Shown: positions 1 through 9,240, numbered from the stretch's first letter. The stretch: 64,000 bases of DNA from Ancylobacter mangrovi (GCF_024752355.1 NZ_JANTHZ010000002.1:682001-746000); one strand, 5' to 3'. The notes: a model not told the origin generated them from the sequence alone. Translations and numbers: made by a program.

Positions 1-1260
1 GGCGATGCCGGTCAGCGGGTCGAGGCTGGCGAGCGAGCTGAGGCGCCGGTTGGCGCTGCGCAGCGCGTTCTCGCGCCGGGTCAGCTCCTCGGTCATGGAT
101 TCGAAGGCGACCGCCAGCGGCTGGATCTCGGTGATCAGGGTCGGTGCCCGCTCGGTCTCGATCGCCTCGCCGCGGCCGAAGCGCACCAGCCGGTTGGCGA
201 GCGCGCGCACCGGCGCCACGATCAGCCGCTCGCCGGCGATCCACAGGCCGAGGAAGATGATGCAGCTCGCCAGCAGCAACGTCATGCCGGCCTGGAAGGT
301 GGCGCGCTCGATCGGCGTCAGGATGGTGCGCTCGTCGACGCCGACCAGCAGGTGCATGTTGGTGGAAGGCAGGCGGCTGTAGCCGTAGATGCGGCGCACG
401 CCATCCGGGCCCTGGGCGGTGACCGTGCCGCTGGTGCGGCTGAGCGAGGGGGCGACGAAGGCCTTCTGCCCCATCTCGCGGCCGATCAGCGCCGGGTCCT
501 CGGGATAGGTGATCATGACCCGGCCCGCCGGGTCGACGATCATCATCTCGGCGCCGGGCCCAAGCTCGCTGACGATCTCGAGCGGGAACAGCTCGCGGAT
601 ATCGACCCGCGCCACCAGCACGCCGGCGACCCGGCCGCCCGGCGCCACCAGCGACTGGGCGGCATAGACGCTCGGCAGCCCGGTGACGAAGGAGCGCGCC
701 ACCGTGTCGATCGAGGGGATACCGCGCATGGCGATGCGGAAATAGTCGCGCCCGGACAGGTCGAGGCCCTCGGCGTTCGGCGAGGTGCCGCAGCGCACGA
801 TGCCGTTGGCGGCGGTGACGGCGAGCGAATCCGCCACCGGCACCACCTCCAGCACGCGGCCGAGGCGCGAGCAGATCTCCGGCGTGCTGGGCGTGAGGCC
901 GGGATCGGGTGGCGGGGCCTGTGGGTCGGTGCCCGGCGAGAAGCTGAACGCGTCCTCCGGCGTCATCTGGCTGTCGGAGGCGAGGGTCGCCAGCATGGTG
1001 CGGATCGAGACCAGGGCGTTCTGGTACTGGGAGACGCCGCGCTCGGTAACTTCGAACACATGGCGCTCGGCAGCGGCGAGGTCGCTGCGTTCGAGCCGGA
1101 CGATGCTCATCGTGCGCTCGGCAATAACCAGCGTCATGGCCAGCGCGGCGAGGAAGCCGAGACGTAGGCGAAGGCTGACGGTGCGCGAGGGCTTTACCTC
1201 GCCCTGCCGGCGCCGCAGGCGGTCGACGCCATCGGCACCCGGCTGGTTGTCCTCGGTCAC
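1..1260 (-). CDS. Membrane diguanylate cyclase (sensor domain + HAMP + start of GGDEF), 3' part outside window
   Basis: Reads leftwards and runs off the window; 420 codons are visible from a GTG at 1260 (an in-frame TTG lies just upstream). After a basic N-terminus there is one hydrophobic segment (about residues 30-45). A large extracytoplasmic region with dCache-like features follows (sequence around SGRDYFRIAM and later a YSRLPSTNMHLLVGVD stretch). A second membrane segment and a HAMP-like linker come next, and the visible end, SLASLDPLTGIA, is the typical beginning of a GGDEF domain. The likely role is a membrane sensor that makes c-di-GMP. Whether the catalytic GGDEF signature is intact, and whether an EAL domain follows, cannot be seen. 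It is divergent from yggS. Confidence 0.75.
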   Translation of the reverse strand, partial: MTEDNQPGADGVDRLRRRQGEVKPSRTVSLRLRLGFLAALAMTLVIAERTMSIVRLERSDLAAAERHVFEVTERGVSQYQNALVSIRTMLATLASDSQMTPEDAFSFSPGTDPQAPPPDPGLTPSTPEICSRLGRVLEVVPVADSLAVTAANGIVRCGTSPNAEGLDLSGRDYFRIAMRGIPSIDTVARSFVTGLPSVYAAQSLVAPGGRVAGVLVARVDIRELFPLEIVSELGPGAEMMIVDPAGRVMITYPEDPALIGREMGQKAFVAPSLSRTSGTVTAQGPDGVRRIYGYSRLPSTNMHLLVGVDERTILTPIERATFQAGMTLLLASCIIFLGLWIAGERLIVAPVRALANRLVRFGRGEAIETERAPTLITEIQPLAVAFESMTEELTRRENALRSANRRLSSLASLDPLTGIA

Positions 1261-1365
1261 GGCCAATCCCGGGTCGGCGTATCTGCCATTGCAGGGAGTT
1301 ATCGTTGCGGCACGAACGCCAAGAAGTGAGATACAGCAAGAACCGCATGTTTCAAGCCGCTTTCC

Positions 1366-1394
1366 TTGACAATGGCCCCGTCACCTCGCATTGC
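1366..1394 (+). promoter_or_regulatory. Possible sigma70 promoter for yggS
   Basis: A perfect TTGACA lies at 1366-1371, with only a poor -10 candidate 17 bp further on. It sits in the divergent gap about 50 bp upstream of the yggS ATG. The -35 element is clear; the assignment as a promoter is inference. Confidence 0.3.
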
Positions 1395-1420
1395 GGGCGC
1401 GTCGCCGGCCGGAGATCAGC

Positions 1421-2104
1421 ATGACAGTGGAGCAGGACAGCCTGGTGGTCCACCGCCTCGCCGAGGTGCGGGCCCGCATCGAGCGTGCCTGCCGCGACGC
1501 CGGGCGCGCGCCGGACGAGGTCCACCTCGTCGCCGTCTCCAAGACCTTCGAGGCGGCCCACATCGCGCCCGCCATCGAGGCCGGCCAGCGCCTGTTCGGC
1601 GAGAACCGGGTGCAGGAGGCGAAGGGCAAGTGGCCGGCCCTGCGTGCCGCGCATCCCGACATCGAGCTGCACCTGATCGGCCCGCTGCAGACCAACAAGG
1701 TGCGCGAGGCGCTGGCGCTGTTCGACGTCATCCATACGCTCGACCGGCCCTCGCTCGCCGCCGCCCTCGCCAAGGAGCTGGCCCGGCCGGAAGCCCGTCC
1801 CGCGCCGCGCCTGCTGGTGCAGGTGAATACCGGCGAGGAGCCGCAGAAGGCCGGCGTCGCGCCCGAAGAGGCCGACGCCTTCATCGCCACCTGCCGCGAT
1901 ACCCACGGTCTCGCCGTCGAGGGGCTGATGTGCATCCCGCCGGCGGACGAGCCGGCGGCGCCGCATTTCGCCCTGCTCGCGACCATTGCGCGGCGCAACG
2001 GGCTGTCGACGCTTTCCATGGGCATGAGCGGCGATTTCGAGACCGCAATCGGCCTCGGCGCCACCTATGTGCGGGTGGGCAGCGCGATCTTCGGCGGACG
2101 CTAG
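1421..2104 (+). CDS. yggS: YggS/PROSC family pyridoxal-phosphate homeostasis protein
   Basis: A 227-residue single-domain alanine-racemase-N-like barrel. The PLP-binding lysine is K41 in HLVAVSKTFE, and the family motifs FGENRVQEA, LHLIGPLQTNK and GLMCIPPADE are all present. The C-terminal phosphate-binding part SMGMSGDFETAIGLGATYVRVGSAIFG is complete in sequence. The family keeps free PLP in balance and has no known catalytic turnover. The ATG at 1421 was chosen over an in-frame TTG at 1391 because homologues begin near it. It stands alone, convergent with the L,D-transpeptidase gene. Confidence 0.93.
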   Translation: MTVEQDSLVVHRLAEVRARIERACRDAGRAPDEVHLVAVSKTFEAAHIAPAIEAGQRLFGENRVQEAKGKWPALRAAHPDIELHLIGPLQTNKVREALALFDVIHTLDRPSLAAALAKELARPEARPAPRLLVQVNTGEEPQKAGVAPEEADAFIATCRDTHGLAVEGLMCIPPADEPAAPHFALLATIARRNGLSTLSMGMSGDFETAIGLGATYVRVGSAIFGGR

Positions 2105-2132
2105 GCCGGACACGAATCCAAGTCCATCGACG

Positions 2133-2735
2133 TCAGCCGACGTGGATGCGCGTGCGCGGCGACAGGCGCGCCAGCAGGCGCAGCAGGTCCGCCCGCCGGA
2201 AGGCGACGCAACCGGCGGTCGGCGCGAAGCCCTCGCGGGCGAGATGCAGGAACACGGCCGATCCGCGCCGCGCCTGCCGCGGGCGGGTGTTGTGGTCGAG
2301 CACGATCACGAGGTCGTAGAGCCCGTCGGCGCGCCACATCCGCTCGTGCGAGGGCGCGAAGGGAAGGCGCACCGGCCGGTTGTAGCGCCCGTCCTCGGGG
2401 TCGTCGCACCAGCCGTCCTCCGGCCGGGTCGGGCGAGTGGGGAGGAGGCTGCGCGGCCGCTGGCGGAGATGATCGCCGCGGAAGCGCAACTCGCGCGGGT
2501 GCCACAGCCCTGCCGGCGTCGCACCGTCGCCCTCGCGCTTGTCGCGCCTGATTCCCCCCGCGCCGAGCACGACTGGTATGGGGTGACCTTCCGTGAGCAC
2601 GAGGCCGCGCGTTTGCCGGCCCGGAAGGGCGACGACACGCAGCCCGGACAGGCTCCGGGCGCGTTTCGTGGGGGATTTCGTACGGTTAGGACCGCGAAGG
2701 GCCTTCTTCTTCACGCGTTTTCCGTTCACGATCAC
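2133..2735 (-). CDS. L,D-transpeptidase (YkuD) family protein
   Basis: About 200 residues. The recognisable part starts at RVVALPGR and carries GGIRRDKREGDGATPAG, the histidine of AVFLHLAREG and the catalytic cysteine motif PTAGCVAF, the usual (S/T)xGC of the YkuD fold. The protein has no obvious signal peptide from this start, as in many short alphaproteobacterial members. Such enzymes form 3-3 peptidoglycan crosslinks or attach proteins to peptidoglycan; which one applies here is unknown. The start is uncertain: the frame is open to 2900, but that would overlap the next gene, so a GTG at 2735 (or 2744/2729) is proposed. Confidence 0.8.
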   Translation of the reverse strand: MIVNGKRVKKKALRGPNRTKSPTKRARSLSGLRVVALPGRQTRGLVLTEGHPIPVVLGAGGIRRDKREGDGATPAGLWHPRELRFRGDHLRQRPRSLLPTRPTRPEDGWCDDPEDGRYNRPVRLPFAPSHERMWRADGLYDLVIVLDHNTRPRQARRGSAVFLHLAREGFAPTAGCVAFRRADLLRLLARLSPRTRIHVG

Positions 2736-2887
2736 GTCACGAACCCGCTCGTGTCCTGCACCGCGGGCTGCCGACTCTTGCCGAACGCGCCCGGCCTGCC
2801 TAGTCGGGTGGCCCACGGCAATCCATCCAGCGCCGCGCGAGAGTGAACGTGCGGCGTGGCGCGAACAAGAGGTTCGGGAGAGCGGAC

Positions 2888-3574
2888 ATGGCGAATGCAC
2901 AGCGGGTCCTGGTGGTCGACGACGACAATGAGCTGCGCGAGGCGCTGGTCGAGCAGCTCTCGCTCTATGACGAGTTCGAGGTCGTCGCCGTCGATTCCGC
3001 CCAGGCCGCGATGAGCGCGGTCGACGACAGCCGCATCGACCTGGTGCTGATGGATGTCGGCCTGCCCGACATGGACGGGCGCGAGGCGGTGCGCAAGATG
3101 CGCGAGGGCGGCTTCAAGGCGCCGGTCATCATGCTGACCGGCCACGACACCGACAGCGACACCATCATGGGGCTGGAGGCGGGCGCCAACGACTACGTGG
3201 TGAAGCCGTTCCGCTTCGCCGTACTGCTGGCGCGCATCCGCGCCCAGATGCGCTCGCACGAGGCGAGCGAGGACGCGGTCTTCACCATCGGACCCTACAC
3301 CTTCCGGCCCGGCGCCAAGATGCTGGTGACCGACCGCAACTCCAAGATCCGCCTGACCGAGAAGGAAACCGCGATCCTGCGCTATCTTTACCGTGCCGGT
3401 AAGAAGCCGGTGGCGCGGGAAATCCTTCTGCAGGAGGTCTGGGGCTACAACTCCGGCGTAACCACCCACACGCTGGAAACGCACATCTACCGTCTGCGGC
3501 AGAAGATCGAGAAAGACCCCTCGCATCCCAACCTGCTCGCGACCGAAGCCGGCGGCTACAAGCTGCTCCCCTGA
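2888..3574 (+). CDS. OmpR-family two-component response regulator
   Basis: A 228-residue protein. The receiver domain has acidic D11-D13, phospho-acceptor D56 in LVLMDVGLPD, and the conserved lysine in DYVVKPF. A winged-helix DNA-binding domain follows, ending THTLETHIYRLRQKIE...AGGYKLLP. The ATG at 2888 follows a GGGAGA ribosome site. No histidine kinase is adjacent. A cyclic-nucleotide-binding gene follows on the same strand, an arrangement I recall for the CenR/OtpR-type regulators of Brucella and relatives, so this may be that envelope-related essential regulator; orthology is inference. Confidence 0.93.
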   Translation: MANAQRVLVVDDDNELREALVEQLSLYDEFEVVAVDSAQAAMSAVDDSRIDLVLMDVGLPDMDGREAVRKMREGGFKAPVIMLTGHDTDSDTIMGLEAGANDYVVKPFRFAVLLARIRAQMRSHEASEDAVFTIGPYTFRPGAKMLVTDRNSKIRLTEKETAILRYLYRAGKKPVAREILLQEVWGYNSGVTTHTLETHIYRLRQKIEKDPSHPNLLATEAGGYKLLP

Positions 3575-3634
3575 CCGGACGCATGCGCCCGGTCCGCCGA
3601 GATTCCGCTGTGAGGCCGGAGAGTTCGCCGTCGG

Positions 3635-4120
3635 ATGTCCATTGAGGACGATATCGCACTGCTCGACCGGGTGCCGCTGCTGCGGCTGCTGGGAAAGGAC
3701 GTGCTGCGGGTCCTTGCCATCAGTTCGGACACAAGGCCGCTGGCGGAAGGCGAGATCCTGTTCCGCGAGGGCCAGTTCGCCGAGGCCGCCTATGTGGTGG
3801 CCAAGGGGCGCCTGCGCCTGAACCGCGAGGACCCCGCGCTCGCCCGCCGGCCCGGGCAGAAGGCGGAGGCCGGGCCGGGCTCGCTGCTGGGCGAGATGGC
3901 GCTGATCACCGAGACCAAGCGCCCCGCCACCGCGACGGCGATCGAGGAGTCGGTCGTCATCCGCATCCCGCGCGTGTTCTTCCTGCGCACCATCGAGGGC
4001 TATCCCGACGCCGCTGTGCGGATCGGCCGCGAGCTGAGCGGGCGGGTGCGCGACACGCTGGGCGAGCTCGATGTGGTGCGCGCGAAGATCGAGGCGCTCG
4101 ACACCCCGCCGCGCCGTTAG
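3635..4120 (+). CDS. Small cyclic-nucleotide-binding domain protein
   Basis: 161 residues, essentially one CRP-type cNMP-binding beta-barrel (about residues 15-125) without a DNA-binding helix-turn-helix. The phosphate-binding cassette is visible as GSLLGEMALITETKRPATATA, with the E and R expected to contact the cyclic nucleotide. It follows the response regulator by 60 bp on the same strand and is probably cotranscribed. The role is presumably a cytoplasmic sensor or regulatory subunit; the ligand is not shown by sequence. Confidence 0.85.
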   Translation: MSIEDDIALLDRVPLLRLLGKDVLRVLAISSDTRPLAEGEILFREGQFAEAAYVVAKGRLRLNREDPALARRPGQKAEAGPGSLLGEMALITETKRPATATAIEESVVIRIPRVFFLRTIEGYPDAAVRIGRELSGRVRDTLGELDVVRAKIEALDTPPRR

Positions 4121-4233
4121 CGCGGGCGCCGCCGTCGCCCGTTCACGCGGCCGGCGAAACCCTCTACCCTCGGGCCCGTCCTTGCCGCCCCTGGCGCGCC
4201 CCCGCTTCCACGCCGAACCACGCTCCGCTCGCC

Positions 4234-4659
4234 ATGATCCCGGTCACTCCCCGCCTCTGGCTCGACGAGAACGAGATCGAGGAGAGCTTCGTGCGCGCCT
4301 CCGGGCCGGGCGGGCAGAACGTCAACAAGGTCTCGAGTGCGGTGCGGCTGCGCTTCGACGTGCGCGGCTCGCAGACCCTGCCGGCGGCGGTGAAGGCGCG
4401 GCTCGAGCGCATCGCGGGGCGGCGGCTGACCAATGAGGGCGTGATCGTGATCGTCGCCCAGCGCTACCGCACCCAGGAGCGCAACCGCGAGGACGCGCTG
4501 GAGCGGCTGGTTGAGATGGTGCGCGAAGCGGCGGTGGCGCCGGTGGTGCGGCGCCCGACCCGCCCCACGCTCGGCTCCAAGATGCGGCGGCTGGAAGGCA
4601 AGGCGCGGCGCTCGGGCGTCAAGGCGCTGCGGCGCGAGCGGCCGGCGGGGGAGGACTGA
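4234..4659 (+). CDS. arfB: Alternative ribosome-rescue factor / peptidyl-tRNA hydrolase ArfB
   Basis: 141 residues. The class-I release-factor GGQ motif is at residues 26-28 in ASGPGGQNVNK, and the basic C-terminal tail (GSKMRRLEGKARRSGVKALRRER) is the kind that enters the mRNA channel of stalled ribosomes. It lacks the codon-recognition domains of RF1/RF2, as expected for ArfB/YaeJ. It hydrolyses peptidyl-tRNA on non-stop ribosomes. It stands alone between the cNMP-binding gene and the convergent SDHAF4-like gene. Confidence 0.93.
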   Translation: MIPVTPRLWLDENEIEESFVRASGPGGQNVNKVSSAVRLRFDVRGSQTLPAAVKARLERIAGRRLTNEGVIVIVAQRYRTQERNREDALERLVEMVREAAVAPVVRRPTRPTLGSKMRRLEGKARRSGVKALRRERPAGED

Positions 4660-4678
4660 GGGAGCCCTCGCGTCCGGC

Positions 4679-4936
4679 TCAGAAGTCCGAGGCGATGCCC
4701 TTCACTTCCCAGTCGCCATAGCGCACCGGCTCGGGGCCGTCGCGCCCGTCGATCTCCTTCGGCGCCTCAGCTGGATGGCTGGCGGCACGCCGGGCGGCAG
4801 CCTCCGCGAGCGCGCGCTCGGCGGCGGGGGTGAGGGCGCGACGCGGCGCGCCTGCATCCGCAGTCGCATCCGCCGGGGCCGTCGTCCGGGCCATCGCGGG
4901 GGCTTTCGCGCCCCTGTCCGTCTCGCTCTCGTCCAT
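4679..4936 (-). CDS. DUF1674 / SDHAF4-like succinate dehydrogenase assembly protein
   Basis: About 85 residues. The C-terminal block GPEPVRYGDWEVKGIASDF is the diagnostic signature of DUF1674 (SDHAF4 family), which in mitochondria binds the flavinated SDH catalytic subunit during complex II assembly. The N-terminal half is low-complexity and alanine-rich. The start at 4936 is uncertain; in-frame ATGs lie at 4945 and 4954. No sdh genes are nearby, so the bacterial role is taken from family knowledge. Confidence 0.8.
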   Translation of the reverse strand: MDESETDRGAKAPAMARTTAPADATADAGAPRRALTPAAERALAEAAARRAASHPAEAPKEIDGRDGPEPVRYGDWEVKGIASDF

Positions 4937-5128
4937 GGCCGCCATTGGAAACATCGGAGCGCCCGGCGCGTCAAGGCGGGCCCTGCCCTGCCCACTCCGG
5001 CTTTCCTTACGTAAAAGCCATGATCGCGCGATCTTGCGCCAGCCTGTCGCGCTTCCCATCCTATTTCCACGAGCCGTCGCCGTCGCCGCATCCGCCGGCG
5101 CGCGGGAGGCGGCGCTGACGAGGACGAG

Positions 5129-6145
5129 ATGAACTATTTCCGCACGGCGATCCTGCTGGCCGGCATGACGGCCCTGTTCATGGGCGTCGGCTTCCTGATC
5201 GGCGGCCAGAACGGCATGGTGATCGCGCTGCTGTTCGCCGGCGGCATGAACATCTTCAGCTACTGGAATTCCGACCGCATGGTGCTGTCCATGTACGGCG
5301 CCCGCGAGGTCGACCAGGCGAGCGCGCCGGAATTCCATGCCCTGATCGCCGAGCTGGCTGCGAGTGCCGACCTGCCCATGCCGCGCGTCTACCTGATCGA
5401 CAACCCCCAGCCCAACGCCTTCGCCACCGGCCGCAACCCGCAGAACGCGGCGGTGGCGGCGACCACCGGGCTCGTCGGTTCGCTGTCGCGCGAGGAGATC
5501 GCCGGCGTGATGGCGCACGAGCTGGCGCACATCAAGCATTACGACACGCTGACCATGACCATCACCGCGACGCTGGCGGGCGCGATCTCGATGCTCGCCA
5601 ACTTCGCGCTGTTCTTCGGCGGCAACCGCAACAACAACAACCCGTTCGGCGTGATCGGCACCATCGCCATGATGGTGCTCGCGCCGCTGGCGGCGATGGT
5701 CGTGCAGATGGCGATCTCGCGTTCGCGCGAATACGAGGCCGACCGCGAGGGCGCCGCGATCTGCGGCCAGCCGCTCTGGCTCGCCTCGGCGCTGGCGAAG
5801 ATCGCCAATGCCGCCCACCGCATCCCCAACATGGCGGCCGAGCACAACCCGGCGACCGCGCACATGTTCATCATCAACCCGCTGTCCGGCCAGCGCATGG
5901 ACAGCCTGTTCTCGACCCATCCCGCGACCGAGAACCGCATCGCCGCGCTGCAGGAGCTGGCCCGGCAGATGGGCGGCGCCGCTCCTGCCGCCAGCTGGAC
6001 CGGCCGCCCGGCGCCCCGCGCCGAGGACCGCCCGGGCGACCCCTGGGGCCGGCGCGGCGCGAGCCCGCCCGCCGCCGGGCCGTGGGACACGCCGTCCGCC
6101 CGCCCTTCCGCGCAGGAGCGCCCGCGCCGCGGCCCGTGGGGCTGA
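5129..6145 (+). CDS. htpX: Membrane zinc metalloprotease HtpX (M48B)
   Basis: 338 residues. Two N-terminal membrane segments (about 5-25 and 30-45) precede the HELAH zinc-binding motif at residues 130-134. A second pair of membrane segments follows (about 140-190) and then the zinc-binding glutamate region [10 protein letters not shown]. HtpX degrades misfolded inner-membrane proteins. The proline/arginine-rich C-terminal tail of about 50 residues (from [12 protein letters not shown]) is longer than in the enterobacterial protein and looks disordered. The gene is monocistronic, followed by tRNA-Thr. Confidence 0.95.
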   Translation: MNYFRTAILLAGMTALFMGVGFLIGGQNGMVIALLFAGGMNIFSYWNSDRMVLSMYGAREVDQASAPEFHALIAELAASADLPMPRVYLIDNPQPNAFATGRNPQNAAVAATTGLVGSLSREEIAGVMAHELAHIKHYDTLTMTITATLAGAISMLANFALFFGGNRNNNNPFGVIGTIAMMVLAPLAAMVVQMAISRSREYEADREGAAICGQPLWLASALAKIANAAHRIPNMAAEHNPATAHMFIINPLSGQRMDSLFSTHPATENRIAALQELARQMGGAAPAASWTGRPAPRAEDRPGDPWGRRGASPPAAGPWDTPSARPSAQERPRRGPWG

Positions 6146-6255
6146 GCCGCTAGCGGCCGCCGGCCATCGACCTGCCCATAGGAGCGGGCCGGTGCGAGGC
6201 GGCCCTGCTCGGCGCTTGAACTCTTTGCCCTTCGCGGTTATCAGAAGCGCCGCGT

Positions 6256-6331
6256 GCCGCTTTAGCTCAGTTGGTAGAGCATCGCATTCGTAATGCGAGG
6301 GTCGCGTGTTCGAGTCACGCAAGCGGCACCA
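6256..6331 (+). tRNA. tRNA-Thr (CGT)
   Basis: A full cloverleaf can be folded. The acceptor GCCGCTT pairs with AAGCGGC, the D arm is GCTC...GAGC, and the anticodon arm is TCGCA-TTCGTAA-TGCGA with anticodon CGT. The T arm is GCGTG-TTCGAGT-CACGC, discriminator A, and CCA is encoded. 76 nt including CCA. Confidence 0.96.
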
Positions 6332-6474
6332 TTTCCCTCTTTGACAATCCATCGTCGCGACGGACCCGGCTTTGGCCCGGCCGGCACGACGCCCTTGCGG
6401 CATGTGCGTCGCGCGTGCCCTCTTCCCGTGCCGCGCGAAGCGCGCTAGCAGCGGGCGGGGAGGCGACCGATCCG

Positions 6475-7932
6475 ATGACCTTCGAAACCGCAGCGACCCC
6501 CGAGGCCGCCATCGACCGGCTGGAGAGGCTCTACAGCGCCGCGCGCGACGCGCTGCGCCACGACCTCGACCGCTTCTTCGAGACCGGGCAGGCGCCGGAC
6601 ACGCGCGAGCGGGCGCGCTACCGCTACCCGCTGCTGCGCGTCAGCTACGCGCCCGGCGCCACGCCGGAGAACCGCACCAAGCGCGGCTACGCCAAGTTCG
6701 CCGCGCCGGGCGTCTACCAGACCACGGTGACCCAGCCGGCCGCCTTCCGCAGCTATCTCATCGAGCAGCTTCGGCCGCTGGTGGAGGAATATGGCGCGCG
6801 GATCGAGACCGGGATCGGGGTGGAGGAGATCCCCTACCCCTACGCGCTCGAGGGCGGCGACGAGCTCGGGCGCGGCAAGGTCACCGCCTCGCAGCTCGCG
6901 CGGCATTTCCCGACCCCGCTGCTGTCGCTGGTGGGCGACGAGATCGCCGACGGCACCTTCGAGCTGGTGGAGGGCGAGCCGCGCCCGCTGTCGCTGTTCG
7001 ACGCGGTGCGGGTCGACTTCTCGCTGCGCCGGCTCGTCCACTATACCGGGACCGACTGGCGCGCCTTCCAGCCCTGGATCCTGCTCACCAACTATCACCG
7101 CTATGTCGACCAGTTCGTGCGGCTCGGCCTCGCCGAGATCGAGGCCGGCACCGCCGAGGCGCTGGTGGCGCCGGGCGGGGTGCGGATCGACCGCGCCAAT
7201 ATCGACGCCGGCGCGGCGGAGCGGGTCATGTCGGCGCTGTGGCACCGCTACCAGATGCCGGCCTACCATCTGGTGCGGCCCGGCGGGGCGGGCGTGACGC
7301 TGGTGAATATCGGCGTCGGGCCTTCCAACGCCAAGACCATCACCGACCACCTCGCGGTGCTGCGCCCGCATTGCTGGCTGATGGTCGGCCATTGCGGCGG
7401 GCTGCGGCAGACCCAGGTGATCGGCGACTACGTGCTCGCCCACGCCTATCTGCGGCAGGACGGCATCCTCGACGAGCTGGTGCCGCCCGACATTCCCATT
7501 CCCGCCCTCGCCGAGGTGCAGGTGGCGCTGCAGCAGGCGGCGGCCGAGGTCACGGGCGAGGCGGGCGACCTGCTGAAGCAGCGCCTGCGCACCGGAACGG
7601 TGGTGACGCAGGACGATCGGAACTGGGAGCTGCGCTGGGCCAAGGAGCGCCGGCGCATCAACCTCTCGCGCGCCATCGCGGTCGACATGGAATCGGGCAC
7701 CGTCGCCGCGCAGGGCTACCGGCTGCGGGTGCCCTACGGCACGCTGCTGTGCGTCTCCGACAAGCCGCTGCATGGCGAGATCAAGCTGCCCGGCGCGGCC
7801 AACGCCTTCTACGAGCGGGCGGTGAGCGAGCATCTCAGGATCGGCCTCGCCGCGCTCGACCGGCTGCGCGAGGCCGGCACGGCGATCCATTCGCGCAAGC
7901 TGCGCTCCTTCGACGAGCCGCCGTTCCGCTAG
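6475..7932 (+). CDS. amn: AMP nucleosidase
   Basis: 485 residues, the usual length for Amn. The N-terminal Amn-specific domain (RLYSAARDALRHDL..., then RYRYPLLRVSYAPG) is followed by a C-terminal nucleoside-phosphorylase-fold domain with VTLVNIGVGPSNAKTITDHL, MVGHCGGLR and the substrate-binding AIAVDMESGTVAAQGYR. The enzyme hydrolyses AMP to adenine and ribose 5-phosphate, adjusting adenylate pools. The ATG at 6475 was chosen because the upstream frame is not conserved-looking. A LysR gene follows on the same strand 104 bp later, with no evident functional link. Confidence 0.93.
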   Translation: MTFETAATPEAAIDRLERLYSAARDALRHDLDRFFETGQAPDTRERARYRYPLLRVSYAPGATPENRTKRGYAKFAAPGVYQTTVTQPAAFRSYLIEQLRPLVEEYGARIETGIGVEEIPYPYALEGGDELGRGKVTASQLARHFPTPLLSLVGDEIADGTFELVEGEPRPLSLFDAVRVDFSLRRLVHYTGTDWRAFQPWILLTNYHRYVDQFVRLGLAEIEAGTAEALVAPGGVRIDRANIDAGAAERVMSALWHRYQMPAYHLVRPGGAGVTLVNIGVGPSNAKTITDHLAVLRPHCWLMVGHCGGLRQTQVIGDYVLAHAYLRQDGILDELVPPDIPIPALAEVQVALQQAAAEVTGEAGDLLKQRLRTGTVVTQDDRNWELRWAKERRRINLSRAIAVDMESGTVAAQGYRLRVPYGTLLCVSDKPLHGEIKLPGAANAFYERAVSEHLRIGLAALDRLREAGTAIHSRKLRSFDEPPFR

Positions 7933-8036
7933 AAAGCGCGCCGCGCGGGGCACGGGCGGCCCGGCGCTTGTCGTCGATGCGTATCGCGCATAGATCCTCG
8001 TCCATTGATCTGAACTTCCGATCGATGGAGGGGCGT

Positions 8037-8999
8037 ATGCGCTATCCGGACCTCGAGATCGACCTCGTGCGCGCCTTCGTCGCGGTGGCGGAGGCCGGCG
8101 GCTTCACCGCCGCCGCCGGGGCGGTGGGGCGCTCGCAATCGGCGGTGAGCCAGAAGATATTGCGGCTCGAGGACATGCTGGGCCGGCGCCTGTTCGAGCG
8201 CACCAGCCGCTCGCTGTACCTCACCCGCGACGGCGAGGCGTTCCTGGTCTCGGCGCGGCGCATCATAGAGCTCAACGACGCCACCGTGCGCGGCCTGCTC
8301 GAGCCCGCTCCGTTCGGCAGCCTGCGGCTCGGCGTGGCGGAGGACTTCATCCCGCGCCAGCTCCCCGCCCTGCTGGCGCGGTTCGCGCGGCTCTACCCGC
8401 AGGTCCAGCTCGAACTGAGGACGGGGCTGAGCTGCGAGTTGCTGGAGGCCTACGACGCCGGCGCGCTCGACGTGGTGATCGCCAAGCGCGACGGGCGCGC
8501 CCAGCGCGGGCGGGTGATCTGGCGCGAGCCGCTGGTGTGGATGGCGGCGTCCGGCTTCGTGGCCGACCCGGAAGGGCCGGTGCCGCTGGTGCTGCTGTGC
8601 CCGCCCTGCACCTATCGCGAGGTGATGGTGCGCGCGCTCGACGGCGCCCGGCGCGACTGGTTCGCGGCCTGCACCGCCTCCAGCCTGATGGGCGTCCATG
8701 CGGCGGTGGAGGGCGGGCTCGGCGTCACCGTGCTCGGCCGCTCCTTCGTGCAGGAGGGCATGCAGGTGCTGGAGCCCTCCGACGACTGGCCGCCGCTGCC
8801 GATGACCGAGATCGTCGTGATCGGCGACGAGGGCGACGGGGCGGGCCTCGTGCGCCCGCTGCTGTCCTTCCTGACCGAGAGCCTGTCGGCGTCGCGGAAC
8901 GGGGCGGAGCTCGCCGCGCCGGCGCCGTTCGCGCGCGCGGTGCGGCCGGTGGCGCCGGGGCCGGTAGCCGATGGCGCTCGCCGCTCAGGTATCGTATAG
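8037..8999 (+). CDS. LysR-family transcriptional regulator
   Basis: 320 residues. The N-terminal winged helix-turn-helix has the LysR pattern (LVRAFVAVAEAGGFTAAA, then RSQSAVSQKILRLEDMLG, then LYLTRDGEAFL). It is followed by a periplasmic-binding-protein-like effector domain. The ATG at 8037 has GGAGG spaced 7-8 nt upstream; another in-frame ATG is at 8025. The last ~30 residues (from FARAVRPVAPG) are an unusual Ala/Pro-rich tail. The target is unknown; no divergent gene is present to suggest one. Confidence 0.9.
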   Translation: MRYPDLEIDLVRAFVAVAEAGGFTAAAGAVGRSQSAVSQKILRLEDMLGRRLFERTSRSLYLTRDGEAFLVSARRIIELNDATVRGLLEPAPFGSLRLGVAEDFIPRQLPALLARFARLYPQVQLELRTGLSCELLEAYDAGALDVVIAKRDGRAQRGRVIWREPLVWMAASGFVADPEGPVPLVLLCPPCTYREVMVRALDGARRDWFAACTASSLMGVHAAVEGGLGVTVLGRSFVQEGMQVLEPSDDWPPLPMTEIVVIGDEGDGAGLVRPLLSFLTESLSASRNGAELAAPAPFARAVRPVAPGPVADGARRSGIV

Positions 9000-9057
9000 G
9001 AGCCTCGCCTGTTCGTGCGCCGCAGCGCGCCGAATCGGGCCATGCGCAGGCATGCAG

Positions 9058-9144
9058 GCGGGTGTGGCGGAACTGGTAGACGCGACGGACTCAAAATCCG
9101 TTTCTGGTGACAGAGTGTCGGTTCGAGTCCGACCACCCGCACCA
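9058..9144 (+). tRNA. tRNA-Leu (CAA)
   Basis: An 87-nt class II tRNA. The acceptor GCGGGTG pairs with CACCCGC, and the anticodon arm ACGGA-CTCAAAA-TCCGT gives anticodon CAA. There is a long variable arm (around TCTGGTGACAGA), T-arm GTCGG-TTCGAGT-CCGAC, discriminator A and encoded CCA. Confidence 0.96.
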
Positions 9145-9240
9145 GGCGCCGCGGCGGGGGGCGCAGCCGTACATGCCCGGGCACCGGGCCGTTTCCTTCG
9201 CGCCCGAACCCTCTTCGCAGATGACTATTGAACCGTCGGC

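Noticed and set aside
2736-2900. Longer start for the L,D-transpeptidase
   Set aside because: It would run through the promoter and first codons of the divergent response regulator and adds no conserved sequence.
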